Shown piece by piece: positions 20,722 through 32,200 of a DNA stretch of 64,000 bases (positions within the stretch are counted from its first letter, which is position 1; every line of letters starts with the position of its first letter). Origin of the DNA: Desmodus rotundus. Lineage: Eukaryota; Chordata; Mammalia; Chiroptera; Phyllostomidae. The notes below the pieces were generated by a model. That model was not told where the DNA came from, made no database searches, and was given only the letters and a program-made list of their open reading frames with translations. The stretch spans positions 76,902,097 through 76,966,096 of the forward strand of contig NC_071392.1 of NCBI RefSeq assembly GCF_022682495.2, written 5' to 3'. Made by a program: the position numbers and the translations under genes.

Positions 20722-21575
20722 GATCTCTCTTCTGCCCATCCTTTAAGCTTTTGTGTACCTCCCCTGGTCCCCTTTTTCTTCCCCAACGTTCTCCCGGGGT
20801 ATCTCTTCCATCCTTGCAGATTCTTTTGTTGTCTGTTGTATCCTGGTGATTCCTCAACCTGTATCCTCAGACTTCCAGATCAAACTGCCTACTGGCACCC
20901 TGCGCATGTCCCACAGGAACCAAACCAAACACGACCAAGGCTGAACTTGTCCTCTCCTCCTCCAAATCTCCTCTGTTTTGTATTTGTATTTTTGCTGTCA
21001 GTAGGCGATAGCATTGTCCACACAGCTGTTCAAGTCAAAAATCTCAGCTGCAGCCTTGACTTCCTTCCCTTTAAAACTCAAACACTCAAGCGATCACAAA
21101 TTTCGGTAGATTCTACCTCCTCTATGATGTGGCTTGTAAGGTTGTGGATAATTGGTCCCAAGTACCTTCCAGGCCCCTCTCTGACCACCCTGCCTCAGCT
21201 GTGCTGAGTGATTTTCAGTGCTAGATGCACGGCATGCACAGCCCTTTCTGTCACCTCCAACACTTGCATCTGCTGGCAGAGACCTGCCTCACCTCTTTAT
21301 TGGACAGACTCTTTCACAGCCTTGTAAATCTTTGTGGAGAAGTCACTGACTTCCAATTCTGCCGAAGTCTGGGCTAGGTGACCCTCTTAGAGTTCTGGGT
21401 GACTTTCTCTTCACAACACACTGCTTTCTCAGAGCTACCTTTTCTGTTTCTCTCTTGCCCTCTACTGTAAGGTCCTGTAAGCAGGGGCCATATTTTCCTA
21501 GTCACCTTTGCATTCCAAGCACCAAGAAAGAATTTGGTACAAAATAGCTGCTCAATAAAGGAATCAATGAATATA
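20722..21575 (+). repeat. L2 ORF2 and 3' end, right of the HAL1 insertion
   Basis: Decayed L2 coding text (peptide pieces SDFQIKLPTGTLRMSHRN and VQVKNLSCSLDFLPF match the L2 region after the YADD motif), followed by GTAGATTCTACCTCC and the 3' end CTGTAAGCAGGGGCCATATT, GCACCAAGAAAGAATTTGG and CTCAATAAAGGAATCAATGA. Confidence 0.75.
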
Positions 21576-21594
21576 AATGTTAAAATGTCAGGAT

Positions 21595-22140
21595 ATGGAG
21601 GCCACCTAAGTACCCATCAATAGGTGATTGGATAAAAAGATGTGGTACATGTATACAATGGGATATCACTCAGCCATAAAAAAAGTGAAATCTTACCATT
21701 TGTAACAACATGAATGGACCTAGAGAGTGTTATGTTAAATGGATTAAGTTAGAGGAAGACAATGCCGTATGATTTCGCTTATATGTGGAATCTAAAAACC
21801 AAAATAAATGAACAAAACAACACAGAAACAGACTCATAGATCAGAGGACAAACCAAACTGATGGTTGTCAGCTGGGAGATGGGTTGGGGCGGGGCTGGAT
21901 GAAAAAGGTGAGGTACTAAGATGTGCAAATTGATAGTTTCAAAATACTCACGGGGCTGTAAAGTACAGCATAGGGAATGTAATCAATAATATTGTAATAA
22001 CTATGTATGGTGCCAGGTGGGTAGGAGACGTATCGAAGAGGATCATTTTGTAAATTATATAATTATTTAACCGCTGTGCTGTTGTGCACCTGAAATTAAT
22101 ATAAAATAATGTTGAATGTCAACTGTGATGGAAAAAAGTC
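21595..22140 (+). repeat. 5'-truncated L1 (L1MA-type) 3' end
   Basis: Sense text GTACCCATCAATAGGTGATT, ACTCAGCCATAAAAAAAGTG, AACATGAATGGACCTAGAG, then 3' UTR GGGGCTGTAAAGTACAGC and TGTCAACTGTGATGGAAAAA. Confidence 0.88.
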
Positions 22141-22144
22141 TAAT

Positions 22145-23020
22145 TGTGAGAATATAAAAAAAATTTCCAATCCAAGGGTGCAATTAGGATTTTACTAAAT
22201 GAAGATTTATCAAGCCCCTCCAATATGTAAACTATCTGGAGATAATCTGAAACTATTTAGAAGAATTTGTCAACGTTAGAACCGTGAGCAGAGAGTGGAT
22301 AATAGGTAGATTTCAAATCTGTCCCTTATGGACTTCTTTTCCAGAGTTCAACCTCCAGACTCTCTGAGCCGTGTTTGGGTCACCCAAGCTGTCCATCCCC
22401 CTGACTTTCCATAAACAATTGGATTTATAACCTGCTCCGTACTTGAGAACATGGGCATTGGAATAAGGTAAGTGTTAGCTTTTCTGTTTTTCCTCTATTG
22501 GTTAGTCTCCAACTACATACTATCCCTGTAGAGCAGTAATTTTAAAATCCTCTCTTTGGAGTTCTCATCGGGAGGTGTGACCAGCTTCCCTGCTAGCCTA
22601 GCTGGCCTCACAATGGTTGAATGTCCCATGCATGTGAGGAAATGTAGTGGAGTCTCTTAAGGAATTATGTCCTTTCAAATTTTCTTTCTTATTTCGTGAC
22701 TATTTAAATTCTCCATCATGAATCTCTCGATTTTTTCCTAATATGACTGCACATAGAGAAAAGTGAGTTTTGAGATATCAGAAAGACTTGCAGCCCAGTC
22801 TGGGACACCTTAGGGGCCAGGTGCACACTAAGAATGCAGGACATGAGCGGAGCCCTCAAAGTCCAAACAACTCCGCATGGTCCCTACTGCCTACGGACAG
22901 CCCCTCATTCCATCCACCCACTAAGGGGCTGGCAACCTTCTCTAGCCCCTTACCTGCTTTGTTTTTCACTTAAAAAAAGTTCCGCATTATGTATTTCTCT
23001 TCTTATTGGTTTATTCTGTA
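22145..23020. other. Unique DNA with exon-like segment
   Basis: No repeat recognised in most of it. Contains the candidate exon 22345-22467. Confidence 0.45.
22345..22467 (+). other. Candidate exon with GTAAGT donor
   Basis: Acceptor GGACTTCTTTTCCAG at 22330-22344; donor GGAATAAG|GTAAGTG. The 123-bp segment has stops in all frames that I checked, so it would be noncoding if real. Same strand as the exon-like segment at 17962. Confidence 0.25.
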
Positions 23021-23024
23021 TTTC

Positions 23025-23165
23025 CCCTTTTAGAATGTAAGCTTCATGGGGGCAGGGATTTGGGTTTTGTTGGGTTGTTGTTTTTTTTTTTTTTGCCACT
23101 ATATGCTTAACACTGGGTATATGGTAGGCACTCAATAAATATTTGTTGATTAAATAAATGATGTC
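23025..23165 (+). repeat. L2 3' end
   Basis: AGAATGTAAGCTTCATGGGG, GCAGGGATTTGGG, TATGGTAGGCACTCAATAAA and TATTTGTTGATTAAATAAAT. Confidence 0.85.
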
Positions 23166-23169
23166 TTAA

Positions 23170-23732
23170 AAAAATTTAAGAGTCTGATGCACACCTAGAT
23201 CCCTAGCTATCTATGCAAGTCTGCTTTGCAGCCTTGTCTCCTTAATGTTTTAGTGCTGACAAAGATGCTAACATTGATGGTGTGCTGAACAAATCTAGAG
23301 ATGACACACAACTAGAAGGAATAACAAATAAGTTGGGTGCTGCCATCAGAATTCCCTTGCCCTGCAAAGCATGACACAATATAATGATGAATCACATTTG
23401 ACAATATCAAGTCAATGAGGACAAATATGAAGTACTCATAGATCCCAAAATTCAATTGTGCTAGTACAGGTAGAGGGCGAGACGGCCTACAATTGCTCGC
23501 ATAGGAAGCTTTAGTCTCCCGTTGATTATGGGTAGATGATGAATTAACACAGTGTGATGTAACTTCCAAAAAATCAATCTTTGTTTGTATTAATAGAAAC
23601 AGAGTGTGCAAGTGGGAAAGTAGTTCTCGAGTCCTCACTGGTGACCAGGCCACATTTGTTGTTTCATGAATTTGGATCTTCCACCTTTAGAGACATTGAT
23701 AAACAAAAGATTTTTCAAGAAGAGTAAAAAGG
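23170..23732. other. No gene or repeat recognised
   Basis: About 560 bp of unassigned DNA. Confidence 0.4.
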
Positions 23733-23733
23733 A

Positions 23734-23937
23734 CCCCCTGGCTGTTGTGGCTCAGTGGACTGAGAACCAGCCTGCAAACCAAAGTGTCTCTGGTTCAATT
23801 CCCAGTCAGGGCACATGCCTGGGTTGCGAGCCAGGTCCCCAGTTGAGGGCACACTAGCGGCAACCACATTGATGTTTCTTTCCCTCTCTTTCTCCCTCCC
23901 TTCCCCTCTGTCTAAAAATAAATAAATAAAATCTTTA
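23734..23937 (+). mobile_element. Ves SINE, plus strand
   Basis: CCCCTGGCTGTTGTGGCTC, B box GGTTCAATTCCCAG, GTTGCGAGCCAGGTCCCC, GGCAACCACATTGATG, pyrimidine-rich body and AAATAAATAAATAAAATC tail. Confidence 0.92.
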
Positions 23938-23944
23938 AGGGATC

Positions 23945-24299
23945 TGGTCATCAGTGTCATGGCAGAAATGATTCAAGGAGCTCAGGTTGTGTGTGGGTGT
24001 GTGAGGAGGAGGGTGAGAGCTGGGCTATCCTGCAAAGGAGAGATTGGATGGTTCCTGGGTAATCCCGAAGGACAGATCAAGGACCCATGAGTGAAAGATG
24101 TAAGCATGTATATTACAAGCCACTAGAATTTTCAACAATTAGATTTTCCCAGCGATCAAGTGGACAACTGCTGGAGGTTGTAAGTGTCCTAACCCTGTTG
24201 GTAATTCAAGCAGAAGCTGGGCATGCGTGCCCCACTCACTGAACGCATTTGTGATGGAAGTTCAAACACGGGGGTATTGGATTGGATTAATCACAGTAG
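23945..24299. other. No gene or repeat recognised
   Basis: About 350 bp; nothing supported. Confidence 0.4.
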
Positions 24300-24485
24300 C
24301 AAGCACTTAACGAGTGCTTACTATTTGATAGGTATCGTAATAAGCAACTAACGTGGGTTGCTATTAATACATCAGTTCTACTAGCACCATCTTGCAGATG
24401 AGAAAAGTGAGATTTAAAGGGATTAAGTAATTTGTCCAAGGATTTACTGTATAAAACAGAGCAAGAATTTGAACTTAGGAAGTTG
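24300..24485 (-). repeat. MIR
   Basis: Antisense MIR: GAGTGCTTACTATTTGATAG, CATCTTGCAGATGAGAAAAG, GATTAAGTAATTTGTCCAAG. Confidence 0.7.
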
Positions 24486-24624
24486 GATCCCCAACCTTTT
24501 TTATTCTATAAGGGCTACCACTTCTGAAAAACCATTTTGTTCCTACCCTAAGATTCTATTTGAAGTAATCAAACCAAGGAACTTGTCTCCAGTTGTAAAT
24601 GATTCAATAGTAAATAGGTCCTTC

Positions 24625-24745
24625 CAATACCGTATGTGGGAATTAAATTAGCCTGGGCACTTGTCACTTGTATGTGGTACACTATATGGAGCCCAGCATA
24701 GGACCTGGCACACAATACATGCTCAATAATTATTTATTACATAAA
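24625..24745 (+). repeat. MIR 3' fragment
   Basis: GTGGGAATTAAATTAGCC, CATAGGACCTGGCACACAAT, ACATGCTCAATAATTATTTA. Confidence 0.6.
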
Positions 24746-24894
24746 AGGAATAAGTGGATGCAACCACACAGCTGCATTTGAAATGACAGAATCTCAATAT
24801 ATCGTGGCTGAGGAAAAACAAGCACATTTTTGGGTGGTCTGCTGAGGACATTGGCAGAAAGTGATAATCCATCATTCTTAGCCAAAGCATTGAG

Positions 24895-25060
24895 AATTCC
24901 TGCTCAGTCGTTTGGACAAATATTTATTGAGTACCTGCCCTGTACCAGGTATGTCCAATGTGCTGAGAGTGCAGAGGGGAATCAGAGGGTGCACTGTTAG
25001 TGGGGGACACAGACAGGTAAGCAGATCCTTATGGTACAATGTGATGAGTGCTACAGCAGG
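24895..25060 (-). repeat. L2 3' end, antisense
   Basis: ACAAATATTTATTGAGTACC, TGTACCAGGTATG and GACACAGACAGGTAAGC fit reversed L2. Confidence 0.65.
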
Positions 25061-25194
25061 GGTGTATGTGTCTGTTACATGTGTATGTGTGTTTTTTGAG
25101 TATTATAGAAGCGTCGAGCAGAAAGGAGCTAATTCTAGTTGATTGGAAGAGTTGTCTAAAACTTGGATATGTTTTTTAAAATGATTGTTACCTC

Positions 25195-25535
25195 CATTGT
25201 GTGAATTTATTCAGTCTTCATAAAGACCATGTGAAGTTCTGAGCCCTTTTTATAGGAAGAAATAGAGTCTCGTAGAGGTAAGGTGAGTTCCCCAAGGTCA
25301 TGCAGCTAGTAATAATTACTGACATTTACTGGGTGCTTAGGATACCTGAGGCTCTGTCCTAAGCCCTATTAAGACATTTAACCTTCACAGCAATTCTATG
25401 AGGTCGTTATTGATATCATCACCATTTTATAAATGAGAAAACCGAGGCACAAGATTTAAACAACTTGCCTAGAGTCGCATAGCGAGAAAGTGGCTTTAGC
25501 AGGCATGCACTTAACCACTGCACTAAATTGCCTTT
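25195..25535 (-). repeat. Two MIR copies, both antisense
   Basis: First copy (to about 25312): CCCAAGGTCATGCAGCTAG. Second (25313-25535): ACTGGGTGCTTAGGATACC, ACCATTTTATAAATGAGAAA and CTTGCCTAGAGTCGC. Confidence 0.7.
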
Positions 25536-25539
25536 AACT

Positions 25540-27540
25540 GGGGCTCTGAAGAGCTGGAACTCACACAAGGATTCTGACTCCAAGTTCAGTTTCCTTTCAA
25601 GTGACCATGCCCTTTAGCAACATTGCAACCAAATGAAAAGACATGGTGTGTGCACAGATACAAGGAGAGGGTGCGTAGGTTGGGCACCCAAGGAAGTGCT
25701 TGGGAGAGGTCCGATAAAATCTAGATGATGCATTAGTTGTTTATGCAGGGTTTCTCCAGGCAGCCAGAATTTGGTCTGTTGTTCTCCAGATCAGCGGTCT
25801 GGGAACAAGCCACCAACACTTACCCTGCAGCTTTTTAAAATCTAGTTCAAATTTTTCTAAAAGAAAACAACAAGATGTGAAACATTAAGAGCGAAAGAAG
25901 TTCAGTTCAATACTTTACACATAAACAAGAACGAAGATACAAAAAAGGAGAAAGGAAGCCCATAATTGCCTAAATCGTCCCAGCTTTCTCTCCATAATAA
26001 AAACTCTTGGATTGAAAAATAGTTCAATCTAATACGATTGTGCCTTAATAATTAAGTTGCATTGACTCTGTGGCAAATCTGACAAAGAATTAGTTATTAA
26101 AATGAATGAACTAGATTACCCTTCCCTCAGTAATTACAACTTCACGAATGTGGATATGACCTATGCGATCAAGCCTACTGCATTTTTAAGATATCCATCT
26201 TCCACAATATGGGGAGATTTGGTAATTTTAAAATCAACTGCAAGCTGGGATTCCTGTGGTAGGTGGAGAAGCAGAAAAGGTCAACGTTCTTTGACATTTT
26301 TTCCTTCAAAGCGGGTGGGTTTTTTGATTTGGTTTCTAGAATTTTGATGCGTCACATATAGAGACACCTAGTAGATTCAACAGATTATCTTGGCCTTTGT
26401 GTTTATGGATTTCTGTTAGTTCTTGGCTCCAAGTCCTTGGAAACATTTGTTTTGATGATGGCAGGAGAGTTAGTCATGTTTTATTTTTGTTGTTCCTATT
26501 TATTTTTAAGATCCTTTAGTTCAAGTCTACTTCCAAGGTATTGTGTAACTGTATTTATGTTTCCACAAATAAAATATTCCAGTAGTAACTTCAAGCACAA
26601 CTTTATCGGAATAGTTAATAATTTGACGCCTAGCTGATGCCCATCAGAATGATTTTTGTAGCATTAGAAGGTAGAACAAGGGTTTGCACTGGAAAATTAT
26701 ATTTGAAATTTGTAATTGGACTTAGCCTTTAATGTGCAAAATTTCAACGTTCTTATATCAATTATTTTTGAGTTACCAAGCAGCCAAATTTTTATAAACA
26801 CATTTTTCCTTTTCATCACTGAGTCAACAAAAGCTGGAAAATTCTTTTCTCACATGTTCCATTCTTTAACTCAGCCTGAAGGTAAATTGCTTTTTAAAAG
26901 CCACATCTCAAACAAACAGTTTTTCATGAAGTTATGAGTAAATGAATAGAGTGGGCTCTACTGGCATTTGGGATGTACGTCTAATTAGAACTCTCAGTAC
27001 TTCAAACATATAATTTACTAACGTTGGGGTTTTTTAATTCTTAGCTTTGAGTCCATTGGGATGAAACAAGTGACCCTTGATGGAAATAGGTCAAGAAATC
27101 AACTCTCTCAGGTTGACTTTTAGTTTGTTGGTCACCAAATGAAAACACTGTGTATTCCCAGGCTTAAACGATGTCTGAACCTTCTTAAACGCGTTAAAAG
27201 ATCAAGGCGAAAGCCAGGTCGGCTTTGCTGCTGTGAAGAACAGGTTGGCCTGTCCCTTCTCCTTGATGCCTCTTGGTCGGTTTCTCCGAGAGAGGGGCTC
27301 CATCTCAGCGGGCACCATCTTCGCTGTGCTATGAAGCACGTTGCACTTCCAGTGCATCTTTCAGCGTGTAGGGGAGGCGGAGAACCCTGACTTTACAGTG
27401 AGACAGATGACCACCAGCCCTTGAGCTGACTGAACGTAGTTTCTAGTGCAAAGCTTGTCACAAACCAAGGACGGCTACAAAATGCTCTCAATCACCAGTG
27501 TTCAGAAACTTCAAAGTTGTGACACGAGATTTGTGCCAGC
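25540..27540. other. Unique DNA, 2 kb
   Basis: No repeat recognised. Two items worth marking: the 33-nt exon-like segment at 25824-25856 (minus) and a CpG-containing GC-richer island at about 27160-27400 in otherwise AT-rich DNA. No known gene recognised. Confidence 0.5.
25824..25856 (-). other. Candidate 33-nt microexon
   Basis: On the minus strand a pyrimidine-rich acceptor TTGTTGTTTTCTTTTAG precedes 33 nt, and CTGCAGG|GTAAGTG follows. One phase is open and codes about ten residues (KFELDFKKLQ). The length is a multiple of three. Could easily be chance. Confidence 0.2.
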
Positions 27541-27544
27541 TACA

Positions 27545-27690
27545 TTATTGTGTGACCTTGAACAAGCAACTTAACCTCTCTCCAAAATAACTATTTCCTG
27601 GGGTTACTGTTTGCAGGAAATATTTGAAATTGTATACAAAAATACTTAGCATAGAGCCTGGCACATAGCTGAAAACGCAGATTGAGTTTA
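27545..27690 (+). repeat. MIR
   Basis: GTGTGACCTTGAACAAGCAA, CTTAACCTCTCTCC and AGCATAGAGCCTGGCACATA. Confidence 0.8.
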
Positions 27691-27694
27691 TGTG

Positions 27695-28704
27695 AAGCGC
27701 AAAACAATCCACAGAACTCAAATGGACAAATTGCACTTCCAAATGAATGACTACATTTACCAGTAAATTTGTTTTAAAGTCTACATTCAGAACATAGTTA
27801 CTTTAATGGTAATCTGTTAATATGTTTCATAACAAGAGCAGACTATAGTTTCTTTAGGAGAAAATTACATAGGAACAAAGAAGGAAAATTGTATAAATGA
27901 AATGTCTTTCTTTCAAAATAAATGAAGATGAGACTGTTATCTGATTAAAAAAGATTCAGATGATGATATAATTAAATGTCTATATGTAATTATAAAACAT
28001 ACTTGTTTTTGTAACTTGGTTTAAAATTTTACTGATTTTAAAGGACTGATTTCCTCATAATTGAATGACAAACCCTACAGTACCACTATTAACTATTAAT
28101 ATGCTAAAAATACCCATTGACTGTCGTTTTCATGAATTGCATCTACTGTCATGGCTTTACATTTGTTTCAGCAACACAAAAGGAGTCATTTAAACCCCTT
28201 GTTCTCTCTGCATATTAGCAAGTAGGAGACAGAAGCATTCACCCGACCTACTTAACTATGAAAAAAGGATTTTCCCAAGTTACCGGGAACTAACACCGTA
28301 GTAAAATTACAAGAAAATTGTGTTAAGAAACCTTGTCTCATCTGCAAGTTATTTGACTGAAATCTGAGGTGCTGAATTTCAGCACAAAGGTGACTTTGGA
28401 GGAGAAAGTTTATGCCAAACTGGATCAGTTGTTTTTGTGTTATGTAAGAAAGAGAAAAAAAAATTAACTGTTTACTCCTAAGCTATAATTTTAAGATTAT
28501 TTTATTATATTCAATGACAGACTTTCCAAACCTCATGAAAGAGTATTGGTACCTAATTAAAACTAAATATAATTAAATATTAAATAAATTGTTTTGTCCA
28601 ATTATATTTAAAACATACAAAGTAATTTTATTCACTGTGTCACAAGTGAATGCTAGTTGAATTGTGAAAATGATATTGTTAAACAGTTAAAAGGTTTTTC
28701 TTTT
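27695..28704. other. Unique AT-rich DNA
   Basis: One kilobase without a recognisable repeat or exon. Confidence 0.5.
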
Positions 28705-28870
28705 TAAATAACTTTTTCCTGACTATAAAGAATGTGATCTCACTTATTTGCAGAATCTAGAAAAACAAAATAATTAAATAAGCCAAACAAAACAGGAACA
28801 GACCTGTAGATACAGAGAACAAGTCGATGGTTGCCAAATGTAAGGGGGTGAGGAGGAGGGAATAAAAATT
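28705..28870 (+). repeat. L1 3' fragment
   Basis: GTGATCTCACTTATTTGCAG, GAATCTAGAAAAACAAAATA, ACAGACCTGTAGATACAGAG and CGATGGTTGCCAAATG: a decayed end of L1 ORF2 and start of the 3' UTR. Confidence 0.7.
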
Positions 28871-28984
28871 TTTTAATAATGTGAAATATTCAGTCTATGT
28901 TCAAATTTTCAATGATCTCATAAGTGTCATAATTTATATTTATAGTTTGTTTGAAGCAGGATTCAAATAAGGTTCACACACAGT

Positions 28985-29335
28985 ACTAAGCTTGGTTGAT
29001 ATGTCTGTTAAATCTGTTCAAATACATGTGGGTTTCCACTGCGATTTACTTGTTGAAGAAACCAAGTTGTTTGTCCAGTTGAACTTCCTGGAGCCTGGAT
29101 CTCTCTCATTGCATCCCCAGTGTGTAGTGGACACGTTCTTCTGTCGTCCAAGTTTCTTAAAAGTATCCGTTGGCTTTATAAGATTCAGATTGTTTTTTTG
29201 GCAAGACTGCTCACCGGTAGTTGTGTGTGCTGTCATTGGGAGGGGCCTAATGTGTAATCATCTCTTCTTTTATGATGTCACCTAGATTGGTTAGTCTATT
29301 AAGACTTGAAACTAGCGATATTGTAATCCTATTAT
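28985..29335. repeat. Old dispersed repeat, family uncertain
   Basis: TTGGTTGATATGTCTGTTAA, TTTACTTGTTGAAGAAACC, TGTCCAGTTGAACTTCC and GCAAGACTGCTCACCGG match a common ancient mammalian repeat that I remember but cannot name surely (possibly an L1ME-type 3' UTR). Confidence 0.5.
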
Positions 29336-29405
29336 TCCTTGAGTTTATTTCTGGCATGTGCCAATGGTGGCCAAGCAGATGTTTTGTTAGCTTGTTTTTG
29401 TTTTT

Positions 29406-29454
29406 TTAATTATCATTTGAACTTTAATTGAATTGAAATTCAAATGATAATTAA
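29406..29454. repeat. Perfect 16-bp inverted repeat, 17-nt loop
   Basis: TTAATTATCATTTGAA (29406-29421) and its exact reverse complement (29439-29454). Could form a hairpin. Not part of a repeat that I recognise. Confidence 0.85.
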
Positions 29455-29639
29455 TTGAAACATTGCAATTCAATACATCTTATTTATTATTCTGATTAAT
29501 GCTGAAATTATCCCTATTGGCCTATGGTAGCATCTTCAAATTGGCTCCTCATTTCTTTTGATAGCTCCCCTGCTATTGGTATGAGAAGATGGACTTAAGT
29601 ATATATAAATATATTACAAAACTGTAGGATGGAAACTAT

Positions 29640-30110
29640 AACAGCAACAGGCTGGAAACAAACACATATCTATTAATAGAGGAGTGGTTGGACAAAGTGT
29701 GGAACAGCCACACCGTAGAGTGCTGTGCAGCTACAAAGTGGAGTTAAGAATCTTCAGATATATTTCTATGGGGTGATCACTAGGCTATATTGTAAGTAAA
29801 AAAGCACCTAGGAGAAAAGTAGTCCAGGATGCTGTCATTTATGTAAAAATGGATATAAACATATATTTACATACATTTATATATACACATATACAAACAC
29901 ACACACATATATAGATGTATATATATATTTACCTATATTGAGAACAAACAAAATAATAGTTACCTATAAGAGGCTGAAAGGAAAGAAGTGGAAGGGGCAG
30001 TGATAGAAACTAGACTTCTTGGAATTTACCTTGTTTTATAGATTTGACTTTGGAATCATGTAGATACTTTACTTAATTATAAAAATATTCACTTTAAAAT
30101 GCAATTCCTA
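29640..30110 (+). repeat. Old L1M 3' end with internal TA/CA microsatellite
   Basis: CATATCTATTAATAGAGGAG, GTGGTTGGACAAAGTGTGG and GTGCTGTGCAGCTAC are L1 ORF2-end text; ATAATAGTTACCTATAAGAG belongs to the 3' UTR. Alternating TATA/CACA patches lie at about 29860-29932. Confidence 0.65.
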
Positions 30111-30114
30111 TTTT

Positions 30115-30640
30115 TTAAAAAAAGCCTAATTGTATACTCAGTTGTTAGCATATAGAGCATTATTTTAAGAAACCTTAATTTGACCGACATAGTGATAGTG
30201 GGGTGTACCCTGAAAACAGAAAGAGCTGTGAAACGCTTTTCATCAGTTTTTGGTCATCACGTTGCTGATGGTGATGTTGATATTGCTAGCCTGGGGAGTA
30301 TGGGACAAGCAAATATTAATTAGAGGATATTCTAATTCTGTCATGCTCGGTGTCCTTGAGAATCAGAATTCTCAGCATGGGAGGGAGAAAATATGGATTT
30401 AAAAAAAAGAAAAGGTTAGCTAAATACCCTGTAGTTCTGAATTTGTATTAGAAGTTAGTAATAGAAACTTATGAAGCATATATAAAAGTACATATATATT
30501 TCCTAGCTCTTCTATTCACTAAAAAGACCTAGAAATAGTGACTAAGCCAGTAGCAACAAGAACCCTTGGTATCTACACCATGATCTGGCTGAGGGAGGAA
30601 AAATGTCCACACACATATACATGTATATCATGAATGTATA
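30115..30640. other. No gene or repeat recognised
   Basis: About 525 bp unassigned. Confidence 0.4.
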
Positions 30641-30646
30641 CGTTTA

Positions 30647-30771
30647 GGCCTTGGCCAGGTAGCTCAGTTGGTTAGAGCATCGTTCCAATACACCAAGGTT
30701 GCGGGTTTGATCCCCTGTCAGAGCATGAACAAGAATCAACTAATGAATGCATAAGTAAGTGGAACAAGTTG

Positions 30772-30805
<34 letters not shown>

Positions 30806-30815
30806 ACAATAAAAA
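30647..30815 (+). mobile_element. Ves SINE, plus strand
   Basis: GGCCTTGGCCAGGTAGCTC, GGTTGCGGGTTTGATCCCC, then AACAAGTTGATG and a (TC)n run at 30776-30802. An approximate TGTATA...TTTA duplication flanks it. Confidence 0.9.
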
Positions 30816-30849
30816 TTGTATATACATTTATGTACATGTATATTTGATA

Positions 30850-31130
30850 TACGGTGTGTGGCATCAGTTACTTAGACATTCTTCTATTTCTGGACATTTA
30901 GATTACGTACAGATCTTTACAGTTCTATGTTAATACTGCAACAAAGCATTTGTGCACTTATTATTTCTCTAGTACAAATTCCTTTGAGTGGAATTACCCG
31001 GCCAGAGGGTAGGAACATAGTTAAGCTCTTGATTACTATTGTCAAATGCCTCTGGAAAGGTTATAACAGGTTACACGCCGAGCGGCAGTGCAGAGGAGGG
31101 ATTGCTTCATCCTATTCATAGTTACAGACG
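30850..31130 (-). repeat. Old L1M ORF2 end, antisense
   Basis: ACATTCTTCTATTTCTGGAC, TTCCTTTGAGTGGAATTACC and GTCAAATGCCTCTGG are characteristic of the reversed L1 ORF2/3' UTR junction. Confidence 0.55.
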
Positions 31131-31134
31131 TTTT

Positions 31135-31630
31135 AGACCTTTACGCAGACGTGTGTCTGCCAACGTGAACTACGTCAGGTAGAGCCACTCCTTTTTCTTT
31201 TCGTCTTTGTTTTCCTCTTCCTGATATTTCTGTAGAGAAACTTTAAAAATTAATAATACCACATGGAAAAAATATACTGAAGTAACATTTTTGGATTTAT
31301 GTTCTGAATTAATAACTGTATATCAACAAAGATTAGAATGGCCTGTCAAACTAAATGCTTATAATTAACGTATGGAATTACCAATATTTTAGTTGCAGAA
31401 AGACATATCACGAACATATTGAAATATTAACTTTTATAGCTTTTTGGGACTTTGGTTACTACTTTTAAAATTCCTGTGGGGGGTTTAATTATAACCTTAC
31501 AGTTGCAGAACCTGCTACGTGAAACTTTATTTCCCATTGTTTAGAATGGTAACTAACTTGGCAAATATTTCTTACATGTACCTTAAATATCAAAAAAGCA
31601 AAAAAGAAAGTAGGTGATAGATGAAAATCA
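31135..31630. other. No gene or repeat recognised
   Basis: About 500 bp unassigned. Confidence 0.4.
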
Positions 31631-31634
31631 TAGA

Positions 31635-31770
31635 TTGTGAGATCTAGAGAGATTTTAAAGACCATGTGGTCCTGCCTCTTCACTTTATCCTTTGGGGAAC
31701 TGAGGCAAGATGTGAGTCCCCTGAGGTCTAACAGCTGGTTTGTGATGGAGTGAGCTAAAAATCCAAAATG
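31635..31770 (-). repeat. MIR-like ancient SINE fragment
   Basis: TTTGGGGAACTGAGGCAAG, AACAGCTGGTTTGTG. Subfamily not determined. Confidence 0.5.
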
Positions 31771-32044
31771 ACGCAATATAGTGTGCTCTTCATGTAACTT
31801 CTCAGAATTTATAAAAGTTGAAGGCAATATGCAAAGATAAAAATAATTGCTGTTAGAGAAATGGGATTTGGAGTAATTCCCTTTGAAATTCTATTGTTCT
31901 ATTACCTTCTCGATAAAAACCTATAGAAAATGGATCAACAACTACATTATAAAATCAGATGAAAAAGCATTTCTGTTATTTGGAAGCTAGAAATAAATTG
32001 TTCTGATAGTAGGGATTTATAGCAATCAAAATATACAGCAACTC

Positions 32045-32200
32045 AATGCCACACACACACACACTCACACACTATTGCAAACACTTTACTGGCATTATCT
32101 CACTGAATTCAACAATCATCTCAAACACACCGAGGTTATGTGACTTGCCCCAGGTAATCTCATGCGTGTTAGTCAGGACTGAACCTGGGCAGGCATAGAC
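32045..32200 (-). repeat. (AC)n followed by MIR
   Basis: CA repeats at about 32051-32073, then antisense MIR text GAGGTTATGTGACTTGCCCC. Confidence 0.65.

Noticed and set aside
20301..20786. 161-codon open frame on the minus strand, with hydrophobic stretches
   Set aside because: Antisense to the HAL1 3' UTR; the counterpart at 6059-6337 is the same sequence in the other copy. The hydrophobic look comes from the A-rich sense strand.
30647..30815. tRNA-like A and B boxes
   Set aside because: Part of a Ves SINE, with no cloverleaf that I could fold; not a tRNA gene. The same holds for the other SINE copies.
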